Assembly (NCBI GenBank): GCA_963708715.1
Contig: CAVPSU010000001.1
Span: 1,364,001 to 1,428,000 of the forward strand
Source of the DNA: DAIOEK01 sp963708715
Lineage (GTDB): Bacteria > Chloroflexota > Anaerolineae > Anaerolineales > Anaerolineaceae
Direction of reading: 5' to 3'
DNA: 64,000 nt
Shown: in pieces, positions 16,727 to 24,609 of the stretch
Layout: the number at the start of each line of letters is the position of its first letter
Position numbering within the stretch: position 1 is the first letter of the stretch
The notes under the pieces: model-generated
What the model saw: only the letters and a program-made list of their open reading frames with translations
What the model was told of the DNA's origin: nothing
Database searches by the model: none
Position numbers and translations under genes: made by a program

Positions 16727-17770
16727 ATGGACAATCGCCGCAAGCCCTTTGATCGGTTACCGGGATGGGTTGGAATCTTCGTGGTTCTTTTCCTCGTTCA
16801 GGCTGCCTGTCTCAGCAGTGCCGGACCGGGTTCTTCTCCACCTCCCACGGTTGACGCGGCTGCGACCGCGCAGACCTTTCAGCAGACCAGCCAGGCGGAG
16901 ATGGATGCCAAGCTGGCGCTTCAATCCACTCAACTGGTGATGGATCTGCAGCAAACCCAGATCGCGCTCCAGCAGACTCAGGTTGCGCTTTCAGCTCCTA
17001 CCGCGAATCCACCCACTGCAGAACCAACATTCACATCGGAACCTGTCATCGTGCCAACGGTGCAACTGACACCCGGCGAGGTCGACTATTCCGAGCGGAT
17101 AAAGAACGCCAAGATCCTGCTCTATGAAGATACGAATGAGTTGGGAATTGGTCAGGTAATCGAAGAAACCCTCAAGCGGATGGGCTTGAAATACACATCT
17201 ACTCTCGATTATTCGGGCGAGTTCATGGCAAATCTTGATTCGGGAACAAAATGGGATCTGATCATCGTCGGGGCTGAAAATCACAATGCGATTCAGGGTG
17301 AATTCTGGGATGTCCTGCTTGAACAATCTTACAAAAAGACTGCCATCATCGCCGAGGTCTGGTATATGGATATTCTGGGCGCAGGGAAGATGCGCAATTT
17401 CACCTCGGAGTGCGGCATTTCGTATGATACGAATTGGGATCTGGCGGAATCGATCTACTGGGTGAAGCCCGACCATCCGATCCTCAATGAACCCAATGTG
17501 GTGCTACCCCTGTTGCATTACAACCGTTATTGGATGTCGAACGCAGGCGATCGGGTTCGCGTCCGCTCCACTGGTGATGCGGAGATCGTGGCAGGGTTGT
17601 TCAAGAACGATAGCAAGAAGGATGGGATGATCACGGTCTGTATGGATGGTCGGACGGTTTTCCAGACTTTCTGTAATCATGATTTTCGGCAGAATGAGGT
17701 GATGGATCTGTGGGAGAACTACATTACTTATACTCTCACCAATCACTTCAAGGCACTGGACGCGCAATAG
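16727..17770 (+). CDS. Secreted lipoprotein of unknown function
   Basis: This 347-residue protein has a lipoprotein signal peptide (hydrophobic stretch then VQAACLSS, lipobox Cys28). Residues 40-90 form a Gln/Thr-rich coiled segment with TQIALQQTQVAL-type repeats, and residues 90-115 are a Pro/Thr-rich linker. The C-terminal 240 residues are an alpha/beta domain with strands such as AKILLYEDT and WDLIIVGAENH, resembling a flavodoxin- or glutamine-amidotransferase-like fold without recognisable catalytic residues. GGAGGAGAG precedes the ATG. It follows the phosphatase gene by 38 bases. Confidence 0.75.
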   Translation: MDNRRKPFDRLPGWVGIFVVLFLVQAACLSSAGPGSSPPPTVDAAATAQTFQQTSQAEMDAKLALQSTQLVMDLQQTQIALQQTQVALSAPTANPPTAEPTFTSEPVIVPTVQLTPGEVDYSERIKNAKILLYEDTNELGIGQVIEETLKRMGLKYTSTLDYSGEFMANLDSGTKWDLIIVGAENHNAIQGEFWDVLLEQSYKKTAIIAEVWYMDILGAGKMRNFTSECGISYDTNWDLAESIYWVKPDHPILNEPNVVLPLLHYNRYWMSNAGDRVRVRSTGDAEIVAGLFKNDSKKDGMITVCMDGRTVFQTFCNHDFRQNEVMDLWENYITYTLTNHFKALDAQ

Positions 17771-17803
17771 ATCGTAGATAGGGCAGTTGTTCATTGCTGC
17801 CTG

Positions 17804-17831
17804 GTAGGGGCGTCCGGCTGGACGCCCCTAC
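17804..17831. repeat. REP-like palindrome
   Basis: Perfect 12-bp arms GTAGGGGCGTCC and GGACGCCCCTAC surround a four-base loop. It follows the lipoprotein gene and may also end its transcript, although no T-run follows. It abuts the first repeat unit of the array. Confidence 0.7.
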
Positions 17832-18211
17832 GTGTGTCTGGTTAATTCCCGATCTTTTGTATTTCAGGGACGTCGGTCGCTGGAAGGGGTCGGGGGATGG
17901 CAGAAACACCTTGTGCCCGGGCACAATCATCCGTTGCTCAAACAGCAGGAACAGCCCGGGCTGTACTTTCTCTGGGAGTAGGAGGCGTTGCCTCCTACTC
18001 CCAGATGCCCACGTCTCTTTAATCATTCGTCAGGCGTCCGGGGCGAATTCTCCTACGTGTGTCTGGTTAATTCCCGATCTTTTGTATTTCAGGGACTTTG
18101 GTCACTGGAAGGGGTCGGGGGATGGCAGAAACACCTTGTGCCAGGGCTATACTATTTCTGGGAGTAGGAGGCGTTGCCTCCTACTCCCAGATGCCCACAT
18201 CTCCTTAATTT
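17827..18211. repeat. Two tandem units of a modular hairpin repeat
   Basis: Two units (17827-18024 and 18052-18211) share a nearly identical first half beginning CCTACGTGTGTCTGGTTAAT and running through CTTTTGTATTTCAGGGAC to GCAGAAACACCTTGTGCC. Each ends with the same perfect 15-bp hairpin (arms CTGGGAGTAGGAGGC, loop GTT; 17972-18004 and 18158-18190) followed by ATGCCCACNTCTC. The middles differ in length and sequence. No reading frame is conserved, so the array appears non-coding. A related inverted copy lies at 53121-53287. Together with the flanking palindromes it fills the 600-bp gap between two lipoprotein genes. Confidence 0.85.
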
Positions 18212-18216
18212 CAATA

Positions 18217-18238
18217 AGGGCGACCGGCCGGTCGCCCT
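18217..18238. repeat. REP-like palindrome
   Basis: A perfect 22-bp palindrome AGGGCGACCGG-CCGGTCGCCCT lies at the right edge of the hairpin-repeat array. Confidence 0.7.
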
Positions 18239-18281
18239 ACGGAATCACAAACAATGTAATAAAGAATTAATATATTTTTTC

Positions 18282-18311
18282 TTGCTTTATCGTTCTGGCA
18301 GAGTATATACT
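18282..18311 (+). promoter_or_regulatory. Putative promoter of the serine protease gene
   Basis: TTGCTT (18282-18287) and TATACT (18306-18311) are separated by 18 bases, about 60 bases before the start codon. Confidence 0.45.
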
Positions 18312-18372
18312 AATTTCACATATTCACTTATCCACCCAGTACAAACAATATCCATAATGAGGAGAATACATC

Positions 18373-20088
18373 ATGTTCCTGCGCCTTATTAGACCTTTTG
18401 TCTTTTTAACGTTATTCATCGCACTTGTGGGAACTGCCTGCCTTTCCGGTACCCCAACATCAGAACCCACCCAGTCTTCCGACGTACCCACGGAAGAATC
18501 GTCCGTCTCAACCAAGAAACCAGACCAAAACTCCAGCGGAAAAGCGGTCGCATCCCTGGATGAGGTGCAGACGGCGACCATCCAGATCATCGCCCAGGGC
18601 ACCAGCGTGGATCCGGAACAGGGAACCCAGCTCAACGCGGGTTGGTCCGGCTCCGGCTTCTTCATCAGCCCGGACGGACTGGCTGTCACCAATAACCACG
18701 TGGTTACCGGCGCCGCAATTCTCAAGGTCTATATTGGCGGGGACTCCACCCCTTACAACGCCCGGTTGGTCGCCGCTTCTGAATGCGCAGACCTGGCAGT
18801 GATCAAGGTGGAGGGATCCGACTTCCCCTACCTGGATTGGTACACCGGAACCGTGAAAGTGGGAATGGAAGTGTATTCGGCCGGTTTCCCGCTCAGCGAA
18901 CCGGAATACAACCTGACCAAAGGGATCGTATCCAAAGAAAAGACCGATGGGCAGACGTACTGGTCATCGATCGACTATGTCATCAGCCACGACGCCACCA
19001 TCAACCCCGGAAACTCCGGCGGACCGCTGGTGAACAGCGACGGGCAGGTGGTGGGCGTGAACTACCGCTCCCGCCCGGATTACAACCAGTACTTCGCCAT
19101 TGGTTCCAAGATCGCCCTGCCGGTGGTGGACCAACTGCAGGATGGGACAAACGTCAATTCGATCGGCGTGAATGGAGAAGCGTTCTCCTTCGGTCCGAAC
19201 GCCGAATACCCCGGTATCTGGGTCTATTCGGTTGAATCGGGCTCACCGGCAGATACCTCCGGCGTGAAGGCGGGTGATATCATCGTCGAGATGGAAAGCA
19301 TATTGCTGGCGACCGACGAAACATACAAGGATTACTGTGATGTATTGCGCGGTCACGACCCCGACGAGACGATGTCCATCCGGGTCTACCGACCAACCAC
19401 CGACGAGATCCTGGAAGGACAGTTGAATGGACGCGAGCTGGAAGTGACCGGCTTCGGCGGTTTGAGCGGGGTATCACCGAACGCAAATAACAACGAAAAT
19501 TCGTCTACCACAACAACTGTAGATAGTATCAATACCGAGTTTGACGCTGATTTCGCTGAAGAAGGTTGGTATACATATTCTATCCCCTATGAAGGAGAAT
19601 TTTCGGTGGTTCAAAAGCAAGGAAGGATTATCCTATCTATTGATCCAGCTGAACAACGTGTGTACGCCTTCAATGATTATTTCTGGGCAACCGATATGTT
19701 GGTCACCTCCCAGGCCACTAAACTAAAAGGCCCAAATAAAGTGAATATTGCTGTTGCCTGCCGGGCGTCTAATGCAGGCTGGTATGAATTCAATATATCC
19801 ACCGGTGGTAGATGGTGGATCTATAAACGCGATGAATCTATCGGATCGAATGGCGAGTTCCAGGTCCTTAAACAAGGATTATCCAATAAGATAGCTGTCC
19901 AGAATGCACCAAATGTAATCACCGGAGCCTGTATCGGTACTAACCTCACCTTCTACGTCAATGGTGAAAAGATTGGTGAAGCCACAGACCGTGACTTCTC
20001 GGAAGGTCAGGCTGGCTTTGGAATGTTTACAAGCGAGATTGGAAAGTCTCAAGTGGAGTTTGAATACTTTACTGCAGAACCACAGTAA
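18373..20088 (+). CDS. Trypsin-like serine protease lipoprotein with PDZ
   Basis: This 571-residue exported lipoprotein has signal peptide VGTACLSG (lipobox Cys23), a Ser/Thr-rich linker (25-60), then a trypsin-like domain with His in AVTNNHVVTG, Asp in CADLAVIKV and Ser in INPGNSGGPLVNS. A PDZ domain follows (about 275-355, GSPADTSGVKAGDIIVEME). The C-terminal 190 residues form a beta-rich domain resembling concanavalin-like or DUF1080-type folds (TFYVNGEKIGEATD). It probably acts on misfolded or surface proteins like DegP/HtrA. GGAG lies eight bases before the ATG. The C-terminal domain is more AT-rich than the rest, suggesting a later fusion. Confidence 0.88.
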   Translation: MFLRLIRPFVFLTLFIALVGTACLSGTPTSEPTQSSDVPTEESSVSTKKPDQNSSGKAVASLDEVQTATIQIIAQGTSVDPEQGTQLNAGWSGSGFFISPDGLAVTNNHVVTGAAILKVYIGGDSTPYNARLVAASECADLAVIKVEGSDFPYLDWYTGTVKVGMEVYSAGFPLSEPEYNLTKGIVSKEKTDGQTYWSSIDYVISHDATINPGNSGGPLVNSDGQVVGVNYRSRPDYNQYFAIGSKIALPVVDQLQDGTNVNSIGVNGEAFSFGPNAEYPGIWVYSVESGSPADTSGVKAGDIIVEMESILLATDETYKDYCDVLRGHDPDETMSIRVYRPTTDEILEGQLNGRELEVTGFGGLSGVSPNANNNENSSTTTTVDSINTEFDADFAEEGWYTYSIPYEGEFSVVQKQGRIILSIDPAEQRVYAFNDYFWATDMLVTSQATKLKGPNKVNIAVACRASNAGWYEFNISTGGRWWIYKRDESIGSNGEFQVLKQGLSNKIAVQNAPNVITGACIGTNLTFYVNGEKIGEATDRDFSEGQAGFGMFTSEIGKSQVEFEYFTAEPQ

Positions 20089-20108
20089 GGTTATTGGCAA
20101 CTTGTACC

Positions 20109-20140
20109 AACACACCCGGTTTGTTGCCGGGTGTGTTTTC
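20109..20140 (+). terminator. Intrinsic terminator of the protease gene
   Basis: The 11-bp arms AACACACCCGG and CCGGGTGTGTT are followed by TTCTGTT, 20 bases after the stop codon. Confidence 0.8.
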
Positions 20141-20195
20141 TGTTAAAGACTACATTCAAAATGTGTACCACAACCCCGCCTCATAGGAGCTCCCC

Positions 20196-20448
20196 ATGCC
20201 GGCTGTTGATAACTACTCCCGGGAACTGTAAACCCAGACCGATTGGATATCGTACCTGATCCGAGAACAGTTGCCAGCCGGGACCGCGTGCCAACCTCGA
20301 ACTGACATATGCGGTGCGTGACATCGCCAGCCTCGAACAGGCGCAATCCCTGCTTGAATCTGATTTCCCCGCCAACTCAGATCAATCACTCGAGACCTTT
20401 CCGGTATTGTGCGGTTGGATCGCGCTCGGTAAATTCGCCGCATCATGA
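20196..20448 (+). pseudogene. Degraded gene remnant, family not recognised
   Basis: After an AGGAG and an ATG at 20196 the coding-like sequence breaks: MPAVDNYSREL ends at TAA 20229, then TDWISYLIREQLPAG reads in a second frame, and RANLELTYAVRDIASLEQAQ onward to WIALGKFAAS reads in a third, ending at 20448. Amino-acid composition and helical pattern look genuine in all three pieces, so at least two frameshifts have destroyed an approximately 85-codon gene. The family was not identified with confidence. Confidence 0.5.
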
Positions 20449-20809
20449 AGGAAAATCTGACCAATAAACGACTCGATAAGATGGACCCTGCCTGAGTGAT
20501 CCATTGGCGGGCGATCCTTTCGGAGAAATTAATCTTTTTTTTATTCCCAAGCCGATCTGGATCGGTTATTGTTGAAACATCAAAGAAAAGGACTATCCGA
20601 GGCTGCCAGGCCAGCGGGTGGTCTTTTCTTATTCCCCTCGCTTGCGGTTGATCTCAGCATGGATGTCCTCCTCACCAGGGATCAGGTCGTCAATCCGCCC
20701 CGGGGTTAACAAGTCCCATTCGGGACGTGGAATGTCACTATTTGCCCCGGTAGTTTGTCTTGGGTTAGGATATTCCCCATACGCTAACCTTAAATTAATC
20801 GCGAGTGTA

Positions 20810-20838
20810 TTGATTCATTCGATGGTTCGCGATATAGT
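20810..20838 (+). promoter_or_regulatory. Promoter of the PilZ leader
   Basis: TTGATT (20810-20815), a 17-base spacer and TATAGT (20833-20838) predict a start near 20845, giving a 170-base leader before the PilZ gene. The TATAGTAGGAG run would place the leader-peptide ribosome-binding site almost at the 5' end. Confidence 0.5.
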
Positions 20839-20848
20839 AGGAGTCCGC

Positions 20849-20947
20849 ATGAACATCGTGTATTCACTTTCAAGTCGTTCTGCACGAGGGCTGCTCATCA
20901 GCGAGCATCCATTGTGTTTTGGTACGATCACCATACACCACCACTGA
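20849..20947 (+). CDS. Putative 32-residue leader peptide ending in His-His-His
   Basis: An ATG six bases after AGGAG opens 32 codons ending in ITIHHH and TGA. It lies wholly in the leader of the PilZ gene, 23 bases before an intrinsic terminator. The codons for Arg13-Gly14-Leu15 contain GAGGGCTGC, which is complementary to the terminator's left arm. The arrangement resembles amino-acid-operon leader peptides, in which runs of one codon couple translation to termination, but here the downstream gene is a PilZ protein, so the role is inferred only. Confidence 0.45.
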   Translation: MNIVYSLSSRSARGLLISEHPLCFGTITIHHH

Positions 20948-20969
20948 TCCCCGTGATTTCGCACAAATC

Positions 20970-20996
20970 GCAGCCCTCCCATGGAGGGTTGTTTTT
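20970..20996 (+). terminator. Intrinsic terminator in the PilZ leader (attenuator)
   Basis: CAGCCCTCC-CAT-GGAGGGTTG then five T, located between the leader peptide and the PilZ ribosome-binding site (AAGGAGG at 21004). Bases 20970-20978 can alternatively pair perfectly for nine bases with 20886-20894, giving an antiterminator. Nothing else upstream on this strand needs the terminator except the leader peptide. Confidence 0.7.
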
Positions 20997-21014
20997 GTAC
21001 GGGAAGGAGGTAAC

Positions 21015-21740
21015 ATGAACAGGCTGGATTACTCAACAAGCAACGGTGCATTTCCGTTCGCGGGTACGATCCCAAACCCCAATCTACCTTTTATCTTATC
21101 CGTGCCCTACAAAGGGATGATCCTGTCTCAGGAGGTCAGGGCAGTGCGTTTTGAAAAAGACATGGGCGTGTTCCAGATCCCCAATAATCAGATGTGCGCA
21201 GGTCTTAAAGACCGGGTATTTCTACGGGGAAGTACGATCGCACGCTCGATCACGGCTCGTGTGTGCGAAATAAACCCGCATCGGGGATGGATCACGCTTT
21301 CCTCGTTCAGAACCTCGCCCAATCCATGGAAAGAACGTTCCCATGAGCGCGTTCAGCCGGCTCACCCCATCCTGGTGACTTTGACCTGCCACGGGCAGCA
21401 TTGCATCAGCACCCTGGACGACCTTTCGTTGGGCGGGATGGGACTGCTGATCTACTCTTCACCGGAAAAAGAATTGGTGTTGAAGCGAACCGAAAAACTC
21501 CGCCTGGATTTTTCCCTTCCTAATGACGATTTTACGTTTCGCGTCGATGGCAGCATGGTGTTTTTCACACAGATGAGTCGTACCCTGTCCAAATTGGGAT
21601 TGAGATTTGAATCCTCCCGGCAGCAGCGAGCCCGTCTCGCCCGATATATCGACCACCGGACCCTGGAATTACTGCGCGAATTGGAGATCTCCTGGGCGAA
21701 GGAACAGGAACCGCGTGGAAGCATGGATCTTTATTTCTAA
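21015..21740 (+). CDS. PilZ-domain protein (YcgR-like)
   Basis: The protein has 241 residues. The C-terminal half is a PilZ domain with the c-di-GMP binding RxxxR (RSHER, about residue 112) and DLSLGGMG motifs. The N-terminal half (about 20-105) resembles the YcgR-type flanking beta domain (FRVDG and PFILSVPYKG-like segments). It probably links c-di-GMP to surface or motility behaviour, but no flagellar or pilus genes are near. AGGAGG lies four bases before the ATG at 21015, deciding the start. The transcript probably passes the leader terminator at 20970. Confidence 0.85.
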   Translation: MNRLDYSTSNGAFPFAGTIPNPNLPFILSVPYKGMILSQEVRAVRFEKDMGVFQIPNNQMCAGLKDRVFLRGSTIARSITARVCEINPHRGWITLSSFRTSPNPWKERSHERVQPAHPILVTLTCHGQHCISTLDDLSLGGMGLLIYSSPEKELVLKRTEKLRLDFSLPNDDFTFRVDGSMVFFTQMSRTLSKLGLRFESSRQQRARLARYIDHRTLELLRELEISWAKEQEPRGSMDLYF

Positions 21741-21760
21741 CCGAATTGGTTTGTCTGACA

Positions 21761-21798
21761 AAGGTACTCCGCCAAAAAACTGGCGGAGTACCTTTTTT
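21761..21798 (+). terminator. Intrinsic terminator after the PilZ gene
   Basis: Perfect 14-bp arms AAGGTACTCCGCCA and TGGCGGAGTACCTT with a six-base loop, followed by TTTT. Confidence 0.9.
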
Positions 21799-21873
21799 AG
21801 AGTAGGTTGGCGCGATCAGCTTATTCGAACTGACGACCTATCTTTCAATTAAGGAAATAGAACATATATTCTA

Positions 21874-22086
21874 TTATGCGGGGGTAGAGCGCATCCGGCG
21901 AGTGTGCAGGGTCATGTGGCGTTTTGCGGTCACCCATAAGGTGCTATCTGCCGCGCCCGCGAAACCGATCACCTCCCAACCTTCCTCGCCCCACAGATTG
22001 AGCGCATCATTGAGCTCGTCAGGCTTGATGCCCTTCCAGTTGCTGAATTTTTCGACCCGGTATTCCCATTGAACCTTTTCGTCCAT
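21874..22086 (-). CDS. DUF4177 family small protein
   Basis: This 70-residue protein contains WEYRVEKF, LNDALNLWGEEGWEVIG and a C-terminal basic tail, the pattern of DUF4177, a small domain of unknown function. GGAGG precedes the ATG at 22086 by seven bases; an upstream in-frame ATG at 22101 has no such site. It is the last gene of the minus-strand operon and overlaps no other gene; the gap to the permease is 11 bases. Confidence 0.75.
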   Translation of the reverse strand: MDEKVQWEYRVEKFSNWKGIKPDELNDALNLWGEEGWEVIGFAGAADSTLWVTAKRHMTLHTRRMRSTPA

Positions 22087-22097
22087 AATACCCTCCA

Positions 22098-22922
22098 TCA
22101 CGCCGCGGATGAGATCCAGCGGCTGCGTTTAAACAAACGGATGCACAGTCGGAGCAGAATGACGTCCACCACCCAGAAAACGGCTCCAACGAGCAAGCCC
22201 ATTTCCACCCCCAGATAAAGCACTCCGCTCATCTGCCCCGCCATCAAGCCGAGCACCAGGAGGACCAGCATTCCACCGTTCTGGTAGGCTTCCATGAAGG
22301 TCTTTACCCGGGCTGAGATCAGAACGGTGAACATGGTCCCCAGAAATGCGACAGCCGGTGTGACCCATAAGATTAAGGGATACCAGCCAGGCAGGGGAAA
22401 CCACTGACCGCCCATCACCTGGTTCGTCGTCAGGTTGACCATGATGACGTACACAATAAAACTAAGCCAGGCGATCAGCACCGCAGGAATGACAGCAGCC
22501 AATGCCTTCCCCAGGAATAATTCCTTGTCTGACGCCGGCGTATATAACAATCCTTCCAGTGTTTTGCGTTCTTTTTCGCCTGCGAACGATTCGGCCGCGA
22601 TAATCGAAGAGAACATCAACGGCAGTATCAGGAACATGGGCGCCATGAAGGTACCCAGAAGAAAGATCATCATCTGCTGTGCGCCATTTCGACCCGCCAG
22701 AAGTGCTGCCAACGGAGCAGGCATCTTCACCATGAACGCCTGAAGTTCCGCCAGGGAACTCTCGGTGGATGTCTCGATCTGTCCGCTGAGCAATCCGAAC
22801 ATAAGGGGGAATAGCACCATAAAGAAGAGCGGCAGGATCAACATGGGGATCCAAACCATTTTATTGCCCTTGACCTCCATCAGGTCCTTACGGGTCAGAT
22901 TGAGTACTCTTCGCATATTCAT
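22098..22922 (-). CDS. ABC-2 type transporter permease
   Basis: This 274-residue permease has about six hydrophobic segments and the conserved loop ESFAGEKERKTLEGLLYTPASD, typical of ABC-2/NatB-like permeases. It would form the membrane channel for the ATPase encoded just upstream. The ATG at 22922 has GGAGG five bases upstream and overlaps the ATPase stop by four bases, so the pair is translationally coupled. The substrate is unknown; Na+ and peptide exporters have this layout. Confidence 0.9.
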   Translation of the reverse strand: MNMRRVLNLTRKDLMEVKGNKMVWIPMLILPLFFMVLFPLMFGLLSGQIETSTESSLAELQAFMVKMPAPLAALLAGRNGAQQMMIFLLGTFMAPMFLILPLMFSSIIAAESFAGEKERKTLEGLLYTPASDKELFLGKALAAVIPAVLIAWLSFIVYVIMVNLTTNQVMGGQWFPLPGWYPLILWVTPAVAFLGTMFTVLISARVKTFMEAYQNGGMLVLLVLGLMAGQMSGVLYLGVEMGLLVGAVFWVVDVILLRLCIRLFKRSRWISSAA

Positions 22923-23866
22923 GAAACACCTCCATTTGCCCGCTTCTGCAGGGTGAAATACACTTCTTCCAACGATATTTCCTGCGGAACGACGCTGTAG
23001 ACCCTGATCTTTTGCTCCACCAGCCATTGGATCAGATCGGGTACCAGGGCTTCCTTTTGGATCTTAACATGCAAAGAGTCTTTTTCCAGGCTGACTTCCT
23101 CCAAAAACTCAAGCTGACCCAAACGGGTCAGGATCACCGGTGAAGGCGCATTCCCCACCCGGACCTGCAAACGAACACCGGGAAACAGGTCTCTCGCCAG
23201 CTCTTCGGGTGATCCAAGCGCTAATAACCGACCACTGTTGATCACGGCTACCCGGTCGCACAAACGTTGCGCCTCGAAGAGGAGATGGGTGCACAGGAAA
23301 ACCGTCTGGTTCCCCGAGCGTCCAAACTTTTCGATCATGGCATTGACGTGCTGGGAAGATTCAGGGTCGAGTCCGGAGGTGGGCTCATCCAGGAATAGTA
23401 AGGGAGGCTGAGGCAGCAGCGCCCGCGCCAATGCCATGCGCTGCTTCATTCCTTTGCTGTAGGTGCCGACCTTATCCATAGCGCGGTCGGTGAGATCGAA
23501 CAACTCCAGCACATCGTCTACCCGTTGGTCGAGCCGGTTTTCAGGGATGTCCCACATTCGCCCGGTAAAGCGCAAATTCTCCCGGGCGGAAAGTCGTTCA
23601 TAGAGCGCGGGGGTTTCGGTCAGGACGCCTGTCCGCTCGCGGATGGTATCTCCCTGTGTCTTGGGGTTCTGCCCAAACACGGTCACCTTTCCGTCCTCGA
23701 ACGGCAAGATCCCGTTCAGGATGCGGATCATGGTTGTTTTGCCGGCGCCATTTGGGCCGAGCAGACCGAAGACCTCTCCCTCCTCGACAGACAGGGAGAG
23801 TTGATCGACTGCGCGGAGCGATCCGTACATTTTAGTAAGCTGCGATACTTCAATCACAGAACCCAT
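22919..23866 (-). CDS. ABC transporter ATP-binding protein
   Basis: The protein has 315 residues with Walker A GPNGAGKTTM, signature YSKGMKQRMALARAL and Walker B PLLFLDEPTSGLDP, then a C-terminal DUF4162-like extension (about 225-310). It energises the permease at 22098. AGGAG lies four bases before the ATG at 23866, which decides the start over 23884. It is preceded in the operon by SdpI-like, slipin and GntR genes; GntR-YtrA type regulators commonly control such ABC systems. Confidence 0.95.
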   Translation of the reverse strand: MGSVIEVSQLTKMYGSLRAVDQLSLSVEEGEVFGLLGPNGAGKTTMIRILNGILPFEDGKVTVFGQNPKTQGDTIRERTGVLTETPALYERLSARENLRFTGRMWDIPENRLDQRVDDVLELFDLTDRAMDKVGTYSKGMKQRMALARALLPQPPLLFLDEPTSGLDPESSQHVNAMIEKFGRSGNQTVFLCTHLLFEAQRLCDRVAVINSGRLLALGSPEELARDLFPGVRLQVRVGNAPSPVILTRLGQLEFLEEVSLEKDSLHVKIQKEALVPDLIQWLVEQKIRVYSVVPQEISLEEVYFTLQKRANGGVS

Positions 23867-23895
23867 GGGTCTCCTATGTTTCACATGAAACGTAA

Positions 23896-24546
23896 TCAGG
23901 ATATATTGTTTTCAATTTGAGCGAATCGGACGTAGGAATACACCACCAGCCCCAGTGCGCCAAGGAGGATTGGTCCGATCATAAAGAAGAAAGCGACCTC
24001 CGGGAAGAGCAAGCCTACCAGGCTTACCAGCGCGCACACCTTGAAGACCACTCCCCCTACCCGGTGGGTATCGTCCCAGACCGCTGGATTGGCAAGAGTC
24101 CAGGGGGTGCGGATCCCGATTGAATAATTTTGTTTGGCTTTGCCGAGCATGACGCCAGCCAGAAAGAACAGCAGAGCAAACGCAGGCGTCAGCCACTGGG
24201 TCATATTTATCGGGAAACCCAGATTCCAGATCAGGGTGAGGATATGGATATAGGTCATAAAACCGATGATCGCCAGCGTAAATCCGTGGTATGTTGTGCG
24301 GAACTGGGCGATATTCTTGCCCCTCGGATCAATGGAAGGGATAACGAGGAGTAAGACAAATACCCCGAGTTGGATGAAAGGCATCAAATACTTGCCCAGG
24401 AACGGGCTGGCGTAACCATCCACCTGCCCGGCTGCATTCCAATGGGAAGCCATCTGCTCGGGGAAATAACCCTGCAGGGCAAGCGATAATCCAAACGAGA
24501 GTGCGATGCACAAAAGTGCAATAATTATAAAGGTTCTGTTTTTCAT
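23896..24546 (-). CDS. SdpI-like (DUF1648) membrane protein
   Basis: This 216-residue membrane protein has about six hydrophobic segments, with the DUF1648 signature MASHWNAAGQVDGYASPFLGKYLMP split around residue 40 and the SdpI segment IGIRTPWTLANPAVWDDTHRVGG. In Bacillus, SdpI is the immunity protein to the toxin SdpC and sequesters the autorepressor SdpR. Here it sits among GntR, slipin and ABC genes, suggesting a membrane-stress or toxin-defence function. The gap to the ATPase gene is 29 bases. Confidence 0.88.
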   Translation of the reverse strand: MKNRTFIIIALLCIALSFGLSLALQGYFPEQMASHWNAAGQVDGYASPFLGKYLMPFIQLGVFVLLLVIPSIDPRGKNIAQFRTTYHGFTLAIIGFMTYIHILTLIWNLGFPINMTQWLTPAFALLFFLAGVMLGKAKQNYSIGIRTPWTLANPAVWDDTHRVGGVVFKVCALVSLVGLLFPEVAFFFMIGPILLGALGLVVYSYVRFAQIENNIS

Positions 24547-24609
24547 TTTTCTCCGATAGGATGGGCCCTGGTTAAGCCCATCCAGATTGTTCCACGTGAA
24601 ACAAATTCC

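Noticed and set aside
17827..18211. CRISPR array
   Set aside because: Only two units, of unequal length, with long internal hairpins; no regular short repeats and spacers, and no cas genes.
20633..20814. Minus-strand frame ending WDLLTPGRIDD, IPGEEDIHAEINRKRGE
   Set aside because: It reads like a protein C-terminus but has no start codon or ribosome-binding site before a TGA at about 20817, and no family was recognised. It may be another remnant, but support is too thin to annotate.
20845..20996. c-di-GMP (GEMM) riboswitch upstream of the PilZ gene
   Set aside because: Attractive because PilZ binds c-di-GMP, but the conserved GEMM-I and GEMM-II core sequences are not visible, whereas a leader peptide is.
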